A stretch of 64,000 bases of DNA from Chryseobacterium sp. S0630 (lineage in GTDB: Bacteria > Bacteroidota > Bacteroidia > Flavobacteriales > Weeksellaceae): assembly GCF_024158915.1 (NCBI RefSeq), contig NZ_JAMZGF010000012.1, positions 39,331-103,330 of the forward strand. The letters run 5' to 3'. This document shows, one piece after another, positions 53,611 through 62,621 of this stretch. How positions within the stretch are numbered: the stretch's first letter is position 1; the number at the start of each line of letters is the position of its first letter. Position numbers and translations under genes: made by a program. The notes beneath the pieces are model-generated. The model saw nothing but the letters and a program-made list of their open reading frames with translations, had not been told where the DNA came from and searched no databases.

Positions 53611-53662
53611 TTATTTTTAAGTAACTTTTTATTAGTATGGGTTTCCCCAGAATTTGATTTTG

Positions 53663-53670
53663 CAAATATA
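53663..53670 (-). promoter_or_regulatory. -7 element of pyrH
   Basis: TATATTTG on the minus strand matches the consensus, 55 bases upstream of the start. No TTG is seen at the usual distance. Confidence 0.5.
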
Positions 53671-53728
53671 ATCATTAATGATATTGATAAAAGAAAAATA
53701 TTTAAATAGAAATAATGTAAGAAATATT

Positions 53729-53757
53729 TTGAAAAGTACGAAAAAGGATTATTTTTG
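53729..53757 (+). promoter_or_regulatory. Promoter of porQ
   Basis: TTG (53729-53731), 18 bases, then TATTTTTG (53750-53757) gives a full consensus promoter 18 bases before the TTG start codon of porQ. Confidence 0.75.
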
Positions 53758-53775
53758 CATTAATTATAAATTGAG

Positions 53776-54768
53776 TTGAAGAAAATTATCATTTTTTCAT
53801 TATTTCTATCAGGAATTGTTTCTTATGCGCAAACAGGAACAAATGTCTATCCGTTCTTAAATGTACCTGTATCTGCAAGACAGGCTGCTTTGGGTGGAGA
53901 TGCAATTTCGGTAAGAGATTATGATGTTTCCTTTGCTATTGCAAACCCTGCCCTTTTAAATAAAGATTCTGATAAACAGCTTTCTGTAAACGCAACGGCT
54001 TACCTTGCCGATTCGAAATATGGAACGATTGCTTATGCCAAAGACTTTGAAAATGGCCATATGGCTACCATCAATGCAAGGTATATGAGCTATGGAAGTA
54101 TTCCGAGGACGGATGAAAGCGGTTTCGAAAACGGAGAATTTAAAGCTTCAGATGTAGCGATTGGTGCGGGCTATGCCTACCAGTTTGAAGAAGACTGGAC
54201 AATTGGTGGAGGACTTAATTTCATCACCTCAAAAATTGACAACTATACTTCTTCCGCCATCTCAGGAACAGCGGGAATTACCTATCATAATAAAAAGAAT
54301 AAAGAAGTACTATCTCTTGTGATGAGAAATTTTGGCTTTCAGCTGAAATCCTTTAACGGAACAAGAGAAAATCTTCCTTTCAGGGTTGATCTGGGATACA
54401 CCAGAATAATCAAGAACTTCCCTCTTGCCATTACTATTACAGCGCATGATCTTCAGAAGTTTGATATTTCTTCAGAAGAAAATCTGGATGGGCAAAAAGT
54501 AGGTGCTGGCAGAAAAATCGCAGATCACTTTTCATTGGGGGCAGAATTGTTTCCGGAAAAAAACTTCAACATCAGACTGGGCTATAATGTAAAAAGAGGA
54601 AATGAACTGGCTGTTGCAGATCAGAGAAACTTCTCAGGACTTTCTGCAGGATTTGGAGTTAAAGTTTCCAGATTCCGTATTGATTACGCCCATGTAAGAT
54701 ACCACAACTCTTCGAATGTCAATCAGATAGGAATTTCTATGGACCTTTCCAGCCACAGAGGAGAATAA
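53776..54768 (+). CDS. porQ: Type IX secretion system protein PorQ
   Basis: PorQ is an outer membrane beta-barrel protein of the T9SS, which exports CTD-bearing proteins and enables gliding in flavobacteria. The 330 residues begin with a signal peptide ending SYAQ. They continue with the family start NVYPFLNVPVSARQAALGG and a barrel of alternating strands. The start codon is TTG: an in-frame TAA lies three codons upstream and no ATG is available for this signal peptide. A promoter is 18 bases upstream. cmk follows after 84 bases, the usual flavobacterial order. Confidence 0.92.
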   Translation: MKKIIIFSLFLSGIVSYAQTGTNVYPFLNVPVSARQAALGGDAISVRDYDVSFAIANPALLNKDSDKQLSVNATAYLADSKYGTIAYAKDFENGHMATINARYMSYGSIPRTDESGFENGEFKASDVAIGAGYAYQFEEDWTIGGGLNFITSKIDNYTSSAISGTAGITYHNKKNKEVLSLVMRNFGFQLKSFNGTRENLPFRVDLGYTRIIKNFPLAITITAHDLQKFDISSEENLDGQKVGAGRKIADHFSLGAELFPEKNFNIRLGYNVKRGNELAVADQRNFSGLSAGFGVKVSRFRIDYAHVRYHNSSNVNQIGISMDLSSHRGE

Positions 54769-54852
54769 CCTTCCTGACCGGAAATTTCTTAATTATTCCG
54801 AAATTTTCTTACTTCTTCTTGATTTTCTAAAAAAAATCTTGAAATTTGCAGT

Positions 54853-55527
54853 ATGAAAAAACCTGTAATTGCTATCGATGGGTACTCGTCTACCGGAAAA
54901 AGTTCTATCTCTAAAGTCATTGCTGATAAACTGGGACTTATTCATATGGATACAGGAGCGCTTTACAGAGGAGTTACCTGGTATGCTTTGCAGCATTGTC
55001 TGAATGAAAACGGTGAGATTGATCTGAATACACTGTTCTCTTCTTTTAATCAAATCAAACTTGAATTTAAAAATAACGACGGCACCCTTATTCTTTTCCT
55101 TAATGATACCGATATCTCTAAGGAAATCCGAACCAATATTGTATCTGACAACGTAAGTCTTGTTGCCAAACAGAAAGAAGTAAGAGATTTCTTACTGCAA
55201 TCGCAGCGCACTTTGGCAGAAAAAGGAGGTGTTATTATGGACGGACGTGACATTGGGACAGTAGTTCTGCCAAATGCAGACTATAAATTCTTTCTTACTG
55301 CCAGCATTGACGAAAGAACCAACAGAAGGTTTCTGGAACTGAAAGGCCTGGGAATAGAAGCAGATAAAGAACAGGTAAAGCAAAACCTTATAGAACGTGA
55401 CAAGATCGACAGTGAGCGTGAAATAGCCCCATTGAAGCAGGCTGACGATGCTATCGTAATTGATAATTCGGCACTCACCAAAAAGGAAACCATAGAAGTT
55501 ATTTTATCTCACATCAAAAAGATTTAA
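54853..55527 (+). CDS. cmk: Cytidylate kinase
   Basis: Cmk phosphorylates CMP and dCMP. The 224-residue protein has the P-loop AIDGYSSTGKSS (6-17), then MDTGALYRGVTWYAL and MDGRDIGTVVLPNADYKFFLTA. Length and order fit the bacterial CMP kinases. It is downstream of porQ in the same direction. Confidence 0.96.
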   Translation: MKKPVIAIDGYSSTGKSSISKVIADKLGLIHMDTGALYRGVTWYALQHCLNENGEIDLNTLFSSFNQIKLEFKNNDGTLILFLNDTDISKEIRTNIVSDNVSLVAKQKEVRDFLLQSQRTLAEKGGVIMDGRDIGTVVLPNADYKFFLTASIDERTNRRFLELKGLGIEADKEQVKQNLIERDKIDSEREIAPLKQADDAIVIDNSALTKKETIEVILSHIKKI

Positions 55528-55622
55528 CAATTTTTAATAGGCTTCAAGCCTCCTTTGGTATACAAATTGTAAGTTTTATTACTGTAAAAACTAATTTATT
55601 ATTAATTATTAAAAAACTTAAA

Positions 55623-55973
55623 ATGTCTAGAAAAGGAAATAATACAGCAGGTATATTGGCAGGACTTCTTGCAGGTGCTGCGGCAGGTGTAATCTTAGGA
55701 ATGTTATACGCACCGGAAGAAGGTAAAGAAACCAGAAAAAAAATCAAAACTAAAGCAAATGATCTTAAAGATCAGGCTAAAAATAAATACGGTGAGGTTT
55801 CTGAAAAAGTAAAAGACCAATATGGCAATATTTCTTCTACTTTCAAAGAAACGGCGAGTAGCGTAGCACATACTGTGAAAGACGGATATGATAAATACAA
55901 AGATCAGATTGTTTCTAAAACTGCAGATTTGGCAAAAGATGTAGAAGCGGAACTGAATGATCTGAAAAAATAA
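55623..55973 (+). CDS. YtxH-domain protein
   Basis: The 116-residue protein has a glycine/alanine-rich membrane helix (NNTAGILAGLLAGAAAGVILGMLYAP over residues 6-31). The YtxH signature PEEGKETRKK follows, then a long lysine-rich amphipathic helix. Such proteins are stress-linked and membrane-attached, with no known activity. It is the first of three same-strand small envelope genes. Confidence 0.85.
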   Translation: MSRKGNNTAGILAGLLAGAAAGVILGMLYAPEEGKETRKKIKTKANDLKDQAKNKYGEVSEKVKDQYGNISSTFKETASSVAHTVKDGYDKYKDQIVSKTADLAKDVEAELNDLKK

Positions 55974-56053
55974 GTAATTTATCTTTTTTAAGTAAATTAC
56001 GGAAAGGAACTTTTGTGCGAAAGTTCCTTTTTTTGTAACTTTAAAAAAAAACA

Positions 56054-56362
56054 ATGATAGAAACTATTAAAGAATACGCCTCCAAGAGAATAGATCTTCT
56101 GAAAATTGAAGCGACTGAAAAGTCGTCACTTTCTGCCGGGCTCATTACTTACTTTGTAGTACTGCTTGTTGCTTTTGCTTTTTTTATTATCCTTTTCAAT
56201 TTTGGAATTGCTTTCCTTATTGGAAAAGCACTGGATAATTACTCATATGGATTCCTCATTGTGGCAGCATTTTATGCGCTGGTAATGGCGTTTGTGGTGG
56301 CCTTCAAAACTAAGATTGTCAATACTGTTGCAGATCAGGTTATTAAATTTTTAAATCATTAA
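56054..56362 (+). CDS. Holin-X-like (phage holin superfamily) membrane protein
   Basis: The 102-residue protein has an N-terminal amphipathic helix (IKEYASKRIDLLKIEATEK) and two transmembrane helices (about 30-58 and 65-88) in the actinobacterial Holin-X/PF07332 pattern. It lies 80 bases after the YtxH gene and 3 bases before the next gene. There is no lysin or phage gene nearby, so a housekeeping envelope role is more likely than lysis. Confidence 0.82.
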   Translation: MIETIKEYASKRIDLLKIEATEKSSLSAGLITYFVVLLVAFAFFIILFNFGIAFLIGKALDNYSYGFLIVAAFYALVMAFVVAFKTKIVNTVADQVIKFLNH

Positions 56363-56365
56363 ACT

Positions 56366-56866
56366 ATGGGCAGAAAATACGAGAGCATAGAAGAATTAAG
56401 AAGAAAGAAAAAACTGCTTCAGGGTGAAATAAGTGATCTGGAAAATCTTCTTACCTTCAAAAATACAAAAGAAAGCTTAAGTGCATTTACCAATGGTTTA
56501 AGTGATCAGTATCTTCAGGAAAAGATTGATGAAGACGGTGATGAAAAAGTAGTTTTAAGAAAGGATGTCATTGCCAAACAGCTTACTTCAGAGGTGAAAG
56601 ATCTTCTGATTAGCAAAAATACAGCTGTAGGAATTGCCAGCTCCGCATTCAAAGGAGGAAACATTACCGATGGTCTTGTTAAACTGGGAGTTACCGCTAT
56701 CGTAGGAAACTATGCCAAAAAGAATATGAAAAGCTCCAACTGGAAGAAAAAACTGATTGGTGCAGCATTGATTTACCTTGCTCCTATTGCTCTGAAATAT
56801 GTCAGAAAAAAGATGGAGGTCTATCAGAAAAACAAAAGTGTTTCAAGTATGGAACAACTGATATAA
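56366..56866 (+). CDS. Unknown protein of the YtxH-holin trio
   Basis: The 166-residue protein begins with a coiled-coil-like helix (SIEELRRKKKLLQGEISDLENLL, over residues 7-29). A glycine-rich stretch (GIASSAFKGGNITDGLVKLGVTAIVGNY) and a hydrophobic helix (LIGAALIYLAPIALKYV) follow. It could interact with membrane partners. The 3-base gap to the holin-like gene shows coupling. I know no function for it. Confidence 0.75.
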   Translation: MGRKYESIEELRRKKKLLQGEISDLENLLTFKNTKESLSAFTNGLSDQYLQEKIDEDGDEKVVLRKDVIAKQLTSEVKDLLISKNTAVGIASSAFKGGNITDGLVKLGVTAIVGNYAKKNMKSSNWKKKLIGAALIYLAPIALKYVRKKMEVYQKNKSVSSMEQLI

Positions 56867-56869
56867 AAA

Positions 56870-56945
56870 TAAGATATTAGAAACCAGACGCTAGATACTA
56901 TTCAGTAATATTTTACAATAATTTCTAACCTCTGGTTTCTTATTT
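56870..56945. repeat. Inverted repeat of the AGAAACCAGA type
   Basis: AATAAGATATTAGAAACCAGA faces TCTAACCTCTGGTTTCTTATT. The arms are near reverse complements and would form a hairpin between two convergent genes. It is similar in type to the repeat at 26628-26706. Confidence 0.5.
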
Positions 56946-56947
56946 TT

Positions 56948-57673
56948 CTATTTTGAAAATAACTGTCCTAAAATAATCCCTGCAGCCATTGATACATTCA
57001 GGCTTTCTGTAGACTGGGATTTTCCAAATCTCGGAATACTGATACTTTTCTGTAAAAGCTTTTCTGTTTCCGGTCTCATTCCGTTTCCTTCGTTTCCTAA
57101 AATGAGATTAACCTTTTCAGGTTTTTCAAAAGTATAGATATTCTCTCCTTCCATATCTGTTCCGATATTTACATTCTCTGTCTTAGAAAGATATTCCACA
57201 AGATCAGTGTACACTACATTTACTCTGGTAAACGAGCCCATTGTCGCCTGAATCACTTTCGGATTGTACACATCTACGGTATCTTCACTGCAGATAATCT
57301 GTTCAATTCCGAACCAGTCTGCCAATCGTATAATAGTTCCAAGATTTCCCGGATCCTGTATTCCATCCAAAACCAATTGTATATTCTTATCTTCCCATTT
57401 TTCTTCCTCGGCAAGATAACATACCGCCACAGAATCTTTTGGTGTTTTAAGAAAACTGATTTTTTTTAATTCATTTTCAGAGATATGGGTAACAGGGATA
57501 TCACTACGGTCCAATTTTTGTGGATCGGTTGATAATATTTCTTTAACTTTAAAGTTAGAATTAAAAAGTTCACAAATGATTTTATTACCTTCAACCAAAA
57601 ACAAATTGTATTTTTGTCTGAACTTCTTTTTATCTAAAGATTGTAAAACTTTTATTGTATGAGCTGTAAGCAT
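56948..57673 (-). CDS. TrmH/SpoU-family RNA methyltransferase
   Basis: These knot-fold enzymes methylate ribose 2'-OH in rRNA or tRNA. The 241-residue protein has an N-terminal substrate-binding part (KKFRQKYNLFLVEGNKII), then the SPOUT motifs: LDGIQDPGNLGTIIRLADW, LILGNEGNGM and ESLNVSMAAGIIL. The start at 57673 (MLTAHTIKVL) is preferred; an ATG at 57691 is possible. Either way its 5' end overlaps the divergent BamA-like gene by 15 or more bases. The RNA target is unknown. Confidence 0.88.
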   Translation of the reverse strand: MLTAHTIKVLQSLDKKKFRQKYNLFLVEGNKIICELFNSNFKVKEILSTDPQKLDRSDIPVTHISENELKKISFLKTPKDSVAVCYLAEEEKWEDKNIQLVLDGIQDPGNLGTIIRLADWFGIEQIICSEDTVDVYNPKVIQATMGSFTRVNVVYTDLVEYLSKTENVNIGTDMEGENIYTFEKPEKVNLILGNEGNGMRPETEKLLQKSISIPRFGKSQSTESLNVSMAAGIILGQLFSK

Positions 57674-60268
57674 TATAAGAATTCTCCTCAAAAATATTAT
57701 AAAATTATCTCATTTGCAACATTTGTTGGTCTCCTTTATGCTTGTAGTACGACAAAAAAAGTTCCTGAGGGCGAATATCTGCTTACCAAGAACAGTTTAG
57801 AGTTCGAGGATAAGAGAGAATTTTTCGACGAAGAGCTGAAAGATTACATCCAGCAGAAACCCAATAAAAAGCAATTTCTTTTCATGCCATTGAGTTTACT
57901 GCTCTACAATATGGCGGATACGAAATACGATACCATACTTAATGAATATATGACCTATCCCGGTGAGATGAGAAATCAGAAACTGAGAGACTCTTTATTC
58001 CTTAAATATAACATGAAAAGCAGTGTCGGAAAAAGTCTTCTTTTTGACCGTTTGCTGCACAATTGGGGTACAGCACCGGTAATTCTTGATCAGACCAGAA
58101 GCGAAAAAAGCGCTGAATCTATCAAGAAAAGACTTACCTACAGAGGATTTTGGGATGCTGATGTAAAGTTCAATCATACACTGGATTCTGCTTCCAAAAA
58201 AGCATCTGTTAATTATTCGATCAAGCATAACGAGCCTACACGTATCAAGGATTATTTCTATAATATTCCGGATCAGGGAATCAAAGGATATTACAACTAT
58301 AATCTGAACAGAAGCCTTGTAAGATCAGGACAGATTCTTGACCAGACCGTTTTGGAAAGAGAAGTAACCAGAATTACTGATCTGATGAGGGAATTTGGTT
58401 TCTACAGGTTCAATGCTTCCAATGATGAGGTTTATTTTGTGGCCGATTCTCTTAAAAGCAGAAAACAGGTTCCATTAACCCTGGAAATTCATAAAGATTC
58501 ACTGGATACGCCTTATAAAATAGCCACTTTTGGAAATATTGATGTTGCCATTGTGGATGAACCTGGTGATTATCCTAAAAATACAAAGAAAGACAGCTTA
58601 AGGAGAATCAGATTCCATACGGTGAATGATAAGTACAAACTTTCATCCATATGGAGGGCTATTATTCCGGACAGCAAAAAAGTTTTTGATCAGACGAAAC
58701 TGGATGTAACCAAGAGAAATCTTTTATCGATGAATAACTTTAGCATCGTTAAAGCAAGAGACTCTCTGAGACAAGGCGGAATGACTTCCCCTAACGACAG
58801 TATTGTGGATGTTTTATATGTATTGAAACCACTTCCAAAGTATGAACTTAAAGTGGGAACAGATATTAATTATTCCCAGATTTTAAATCTCGGGATATCT
58901 CCTTCTGTAGATCTTACCACCCGAAATGTTTTCAGAGGGGCGGAAAACCTTTCTACCAGCCTTTCAGGTACATTTGGGTCTATCCGAAGTACCAAGGATA
59001 TTGATAAGAGGGTTCCTGCTTACGAAATATCGGCTCAGACATCATTGAATTTCCCGAGGTTGCTGCTTCCTTTTAATTATTATAAATTCATTCCTAAACG
59101 ATATACACCAACTTCTTCTATCCTGTTGGGAGCATCTATACAGAACAATATCGGTTTGGGAAGACTTATTTTCAATACGGGATTAAACTATCAGGCCAGT
59201 GTCAATGACCAGGTATATCACAAGCTTACTTTATTCAATACTCAGGTCAGTCTGACGAAAAATAAAGATGCTTACTACGATTACTTTGTGAATGACGGAA
59301 GGGTAAAAGATGAAGTTTTCGGAAATTACTTTATGTTTGATGCAGATACTCAACAAACCGGACAGGACTATAAAGATGGAAAACTCAGCGTAGATGAAGT
59401 TTCCAAGAAAATTATCGAGAACGATGCTTACCGTGCAAGTCTTAATCAGGAGGGAACTGATCTTTTAACAGCCTTCAGAGGGACATTGGTGAACAAAGAC
59501 AGACAGACTCAGGATGTCCTTATTTCTTCCATGATCTACAACTTTGTATATAGCGAAATTGGAAAAAAAGAATATCCTAATGCATTTTATTTTAACGGAA
59601 AAGTAGAGCTTGCAGGTAACATCTTAAGCTTATTCAATAAAAAAGATAATGACGGAGGTATTGTTACCGGTCCACAGAGAACTATTTTCGGGTTACCTTA
59701 TGCACAATTTGTAAAATTTGATATTGACACCAGAAAGTATTTCAAGTTTAACGGAAATCAGACGTTAGTACTTCGTCAGTTTATCGGAGTTGGAATTCCT
59801 TTTGGAAACTCTCAGGATATGCCTATCATCAAGTCTTATTTCAATGGAGGTTCCAATGATATCAGAGCCTGGGTAGCCTTTGGGGGATTAGGTCCTGCAG
59901 ATTCTCAGGTGGATGAAAGAGTTCGTACCTATATGACGGACAATGTAAAACTTACCACCAATATTGAATATAGAATTCCTTTCAATAAAACTTACGAAGG
60001 AGCTTTATTTACCGATATCGGGAATACATGGAGTCTTCGTAACTATAATGACGGCTATGGAGATGAATTTAAATTCGGTAAGTTCTGGAAACAGGTAGGT
60101 ATCGGAAGTGGATTCGGATTAAGATTGAATATCGCTTACGTTACTGCAAGAATTGACCTTGCGTATAAGATCTATGACCCGAATAAACCTGAAGGTGACC
60201 GATGGAGATTCAAAAACATCCAGCCTTTCAAACCAACAGTTAATATCGCGTTCGGATATCCTTTCTAG
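57659..60268 (+). CDS. BamA/TamA-family outer membrane protein (lipoprotein-like start)
   Basis: The 869-residue protein has POTRA-like domains (about 40-370) and a C-terminal surface-antigen barrel (about 380-869; SPSVDLTTRNVFRGAENLSTSL, NDIRAWVAFGGLGPA, KPTVNIAFGYPF). The signal part ends in a lipobox LLYAC (C29), unlike ordinary BamA. It is probably the TamA-like paralogue rather than the essential BamA. The start overlaps the divergent methyltransferase gene. TATTTTTG (57609-57616) within that gene is a possible -7 element. Confidence 0.88.
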   Translation: MSCKHYKNSPQKYYKIISFATFVGLLYACSTTKKVPEGEYLLTKNSLEFEDKREFFDEELKDYIQQKPNKKQFLFMPLSLLLYNMADTKYDTILNEYMTYPGEMRNQKLRDSLFLKYNMKSSVGKSLLFDRLLHNWGTAPVILDQTRSEKSAESIKKRLTYRGFWDADVKFNHTLDSASKKASVNYSIKHNEPTRIKDYFYNIPDQGIKGYYNYNLNRSLVRSGQILDQTVLEREVTRITDLMREFGFYRFNASNDEVYFVADSLKSRKQVPLTLEIHKDSLDTPYKIATFGNIDVAIVDEPGDYPKNTKKDSLRRIRFHTVNDKYKLSSIWRAIIPDSKKVFDQTKLDVTKRNLLSMNNFSIVKARDSLRQGGMTSPNDSIVDVLYVLKPLPKYELKVGTDINYSQILNLGISPSVDLTTRNVFRGAENLSTSLSGTFGSIRSTKDIDKRVPAYEISAQTSLNFPRLLLPFNYYKFIPKRYTPTSSILLGASIQNNIGLGRLIFNTGLNYQASVNDQVYHKLTLFNTQVSLTKNKDAYYDYFVNDGRVKDEVFGNYFMFDADTQQTGQDYKDGKLSVDEVSKKIIENDAYRASLNQEGTDLLTAFRGTLVNKDRQTQDVLISSMIYNFVYSEIGKKEYPNAFYFNGKVELAGNILSLFNKKDNDGGIVTGPQRTIFGLPYAQFVKFDIDTRKYFKFNGNQTLVLRQFIGVGIPFGNSQDMPIIKSYFNGGSNDIRAWVAFGGLGPADSQVDERVRTYMTDNVKLTTNIEYRIPFNKTYEGALFTDIGNTWSLRNYNDGYGDEFKFGKFWKQVGIGSGFGLRLNIAYVTARIDLAYKIYDPNKPEGDRWRFKNIQPFKPTVNIAFGYPF

Positions 60269-60882
60269 TCCGGAGAAACGCCTAAAATAAAATAGACTAC
60301 AGCAATCACACGGGCGAGGATTTCCCTCGTCTGGTTTCTGTAGAAGCTCTCAGGTTTTGTGACATCCTGCGCATCAAATCCCAAAGCATTCATATCATTA
60401 TTTCTCGCAAAAAACAATGCTCTTAGGTTGTGATATCCCTGAGATACAATAATGACATTTTTCTTCTTATAAACATCCTTACAACGGAGAATACTTTTAT
60501 AGGTATTAAAACCTTTCGGATCTTCCACAATAATATCCTCAGGTACACCTTCCTGATTGATCAGATAGTTTTTCATTGCTCCCGGCTCGTTATAACCTTT
60601 GCTTTTCTCCCCGCTTACTATAATTTTCTTGATTTTCCCATGATGATAAAGAAGTGCCGTGGCATCCATTCTTTTGGTGAAATAAGGATTGGATTTTCCG
60701 GATCTCATTTTTGGAGATGTTCCCAGAACTAATGCAATTTCCCGTGGCGGAATTTTTGATATTTTGGTATAGGTTCTCCCGTTGGTAAGCCCGAAAACCC
60801 ACACATTACAGAAGCATATCATCAGAATTCCCAATTCCAATGATATAAATCCAAGGTTAAATATGTTCCTAATAATTCTCAA
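60265..60882 (-). CDS. SanA/DUF218-family membrane protein
   Basis: The 205-residue protein has one N-terminal helix (about 8-30) and a DUF218 domain (ALVLGTSPKMRSGKSNPYFTKRMDATALL, over residues 50-78, and IIVSQGYHNLRALFFAR). Relatives (SanA, YdcF) affect envelope barrier strength and vancomycin tolerance. The convergent gene before it shares 4 bases at the stops. It starts 4 bases inside the reductase gene's end, so the two are coupled. Confidence 0.87.
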   Translation of the reverse strand: MRIIRNIFNLGFISLELGILMICFCNVWVFGLTNGRTYTKISKIPPREIALVLGTSPKMRSGKSNPYFTKRMDATALLYHHGKIKKIIVSGEKSKGYNEPGAMKNYLINQEGVPEDIIVEDPKGFNTYKSILRCKDVYKKKNVIIVSQGYHNLRALFFARNNDMNALGFDAQDVTKPESFYRNQTREILARVIAVVYFILGVSPD

Positions 60883-62003
60883 CTAAGATCAAAGTTAAGC
60901 TTTATTTTTTTACTTTTCACAATAGACATACAAGCTAAAATATGTCCCTGCTCTTCCTCTTTTTCTGTAAGATACTCATTCTCCAACAGTTCCACCTCTC
61001 CTTCCTCCAGAGAACATTCACAACTTCCACAGATTCCGGACTTGCACGAATAAGGTACAGGGAACTTCTGCATCAGAAGCTGTTGAAGGATTTTATCCTT
61101 GTTATCAGGAAGCTGGGTCGTATATTTTTTTCCCAGCATGGTAAATTCTACCTCAATATTTTCAATCAGAGGAAATTCTTTTTCTACAGGATAAATATCA
61201 TCATTGAATTCTTCAAAAAGTTCAAAATGGATATTCTTTTTCGGAATTCCGTGGTGATAGCAGGCGTTAGCCAATGTCTTGATCATTTCTCCTTTCCCAC
61301 AAATAAGCACTTCATCTACCGCATCCCAAATAGTAGATTCTTCATCTGTATCGTCCAAATGAAGAATCTGGTTGATAATAAGATTCAGTTTCTTTTCATC
61401 CAGCCTGCCATAGAAAAACTGATCTGCTGTTTTTTCCTGTGAGAAAAAGTAAAATATCTGAAGCCTGTCTCCACATGTTCTGGCAAGATTATCCAATTGC
61501 TCTCGGTAAACTAAATCGTCTGAGCTTTTATTTCCAAAAAATAAGAATAATCTCGTTCTGGGCTCGTTGTGAAGAATATTTTTAAAATGACTTAAAATCG
61601 GGGTAATTCCAATACCGGCTGCAAAAGCAACAATAGTCCTGAATTCACTGGGTTTAGATACAATGGTAAATCTTCCTGCAGGTTCACTCACCCACAGTTC
61701 ATCACCAATATTATAATTTTGAAATAACTGCGAAGTGGCTCCTTCAGAGGAATTGACCTTTATTCCCAGACTTATTTTCCCTTCATAAGGAGCTGAAGTC
61801 ATTGAATAATCATTAATAACCTCTTTCCCATGTGATTGAAATCGTATACTAACGAACTGCCCGGCCTCAAACCTGAAATTTTCTTTTAAATTCTCAGGAA
61901 TATCAAACTCCAGAGAAAAAGTATTTTTGGTCAGCTCTTCCTTTTTCGCTATTTTTAACGGATGAAACTGTATCAGTTTCCCTTTATAGATTTGTTGTTC
62001 CAT
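60879..62003 (-). CDS. Ferredoxin-NAD(P)H reductase with C-terminal 2Fe-2S domain (PaaE-like)
   Basis: The 374-residue electron-transfer protein has an FAD domain (RFEAGQFVSIRF, DYSMTSAP), an NAD domain (FAAGIGITPILSHF) and a plant-type ferredoxin domain. The ferredoxin domain has the cysteines of SCKSGICGSC (about 318-327) and the final ILACMS. PaaE-type proteins feed electrons to oxygenases. No oxygenase lies nearby. It overlaps the SanA-like gene by 4 bases. Confidence 0.92.
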   Translation of the reverse strand: MEQQIYKGKLIQFHPLKIAKKEELTKNTFSLEFDIPENLKENFRFEAGQFVSIRFQSHGKEVINDYSMTSAPYEGKISLGIKVNSSEGATSQLFQNYNIGDELWVSEPAGRFTIVSKPSEFRTIVAFAAGIGITPILSHFKNILHNEPRTRLFLFFGNKSSDDLVYREQLDNLARTCGDRLQIFYFFSQEKTADQFFYGRLDEKKLNLIINQILHLDDTDEESTIWDAVDEVLICGKGEMIKTLANACYHHGIPKKNIHFELFEEFNDDIYPVEKEFPLIENIEVEFTMLGKKYTTQLPDNKDKILQQLLMQKFPVPYSCKSGICGSCECSLEEGEVELLENEYLTEKEEEQGHILACMSIVKSKKIKLNFDLS

Positions 62004-62036
62004 AACTTCAATTCAAAAATAGATAAAAAATAATTT

Positions 62037-62597
62037 ATGAAGAAGATAATTTTTTCCCTGTTACTTCTTACTGCACTGTACAGCTGTAAAAAAGAAGGTC
62101 AGAAATCTGAAAATACCGCAGCTGCAGATTCTCTTTCTGTATCTCAAACTACAGAAACAGAAGGAAGTACAGCCATTCCCAAAGAACTTTCTCCTGAAAA
62201 CGTAAGTCAGCATTTAGCAAAAAATAATGATACGTTATATGTAACCAACTTTTTTGCAACCTGGTGTGGCCCATGTATCAGAGAAATTCCAAGTTTTAAA
62301 AGTAAAATGGATGAGTTGAAAGGAAAACCTGTAAAGTTCACTTTCGTCAACCTTGATGATAAAGCAGATTGGGCTGGTGCTGTCAAGAATTTTGCCACCG
62401 AAAATAAATTGGGAGGTAATATTATCTTACTGGATGGACAAAAATTAGATCAAAACTTCTTTCACAACAACTTCAAACAATGGGACGGTGGTTCTATTCC
62501 TTTTACTTTCATGAGAAAAGGTGATAAAACCGACGAATATCTGGGAATGATGACAGAAGATGTTTTGAATTCAAAAATTGATTCTTTTTTAAAATAA
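62037..62597 (+). CDS. TlpA-like thiol-disulfide oxidoreductase lipoprotein
   Basis: The 186-residue protein has lipobox LYSC with C17, a low-complexity spacer, then a thioredoxin fold with active site WCGPC (C77, C80). KFTFVNLDDKADWAGAV and GGSIPFTFM (cis-proline) follow. It should act in the periplasm, reducing or handling disulfides, perhaps in cytochrome c assembly. A FecCD gene follows 24 bases later. Confidence 0.92.
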   Translation: MKKIIFSLLLLTALYSCKKEGQKSENTAAADSLSVSQTTETEGSTAIPKELSPENVSQHLAKNNDTLYVTNFFATWCGPCIREIPSFKSKMDELKGKPVKFTFVNLDDKADWAGAVKNFATENKLGGNIILLDGQKLDQNFFHNNFKQWDGGSIPFTFMRKGDKTDEYLGMMTEDVLNSKIDSFLK

Positions 62598-62621
62598 AAT
62601 AGACTGAACTCTTGCTGAATC

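Noticed and set aside
56054..56362. Holin-like gene as a sign of a prophage
   Set aside because: There is no lysin, tail, integrase or capsid gene nearby. Holin-X-type proteins are common chromosomal genes in flavobacteria.
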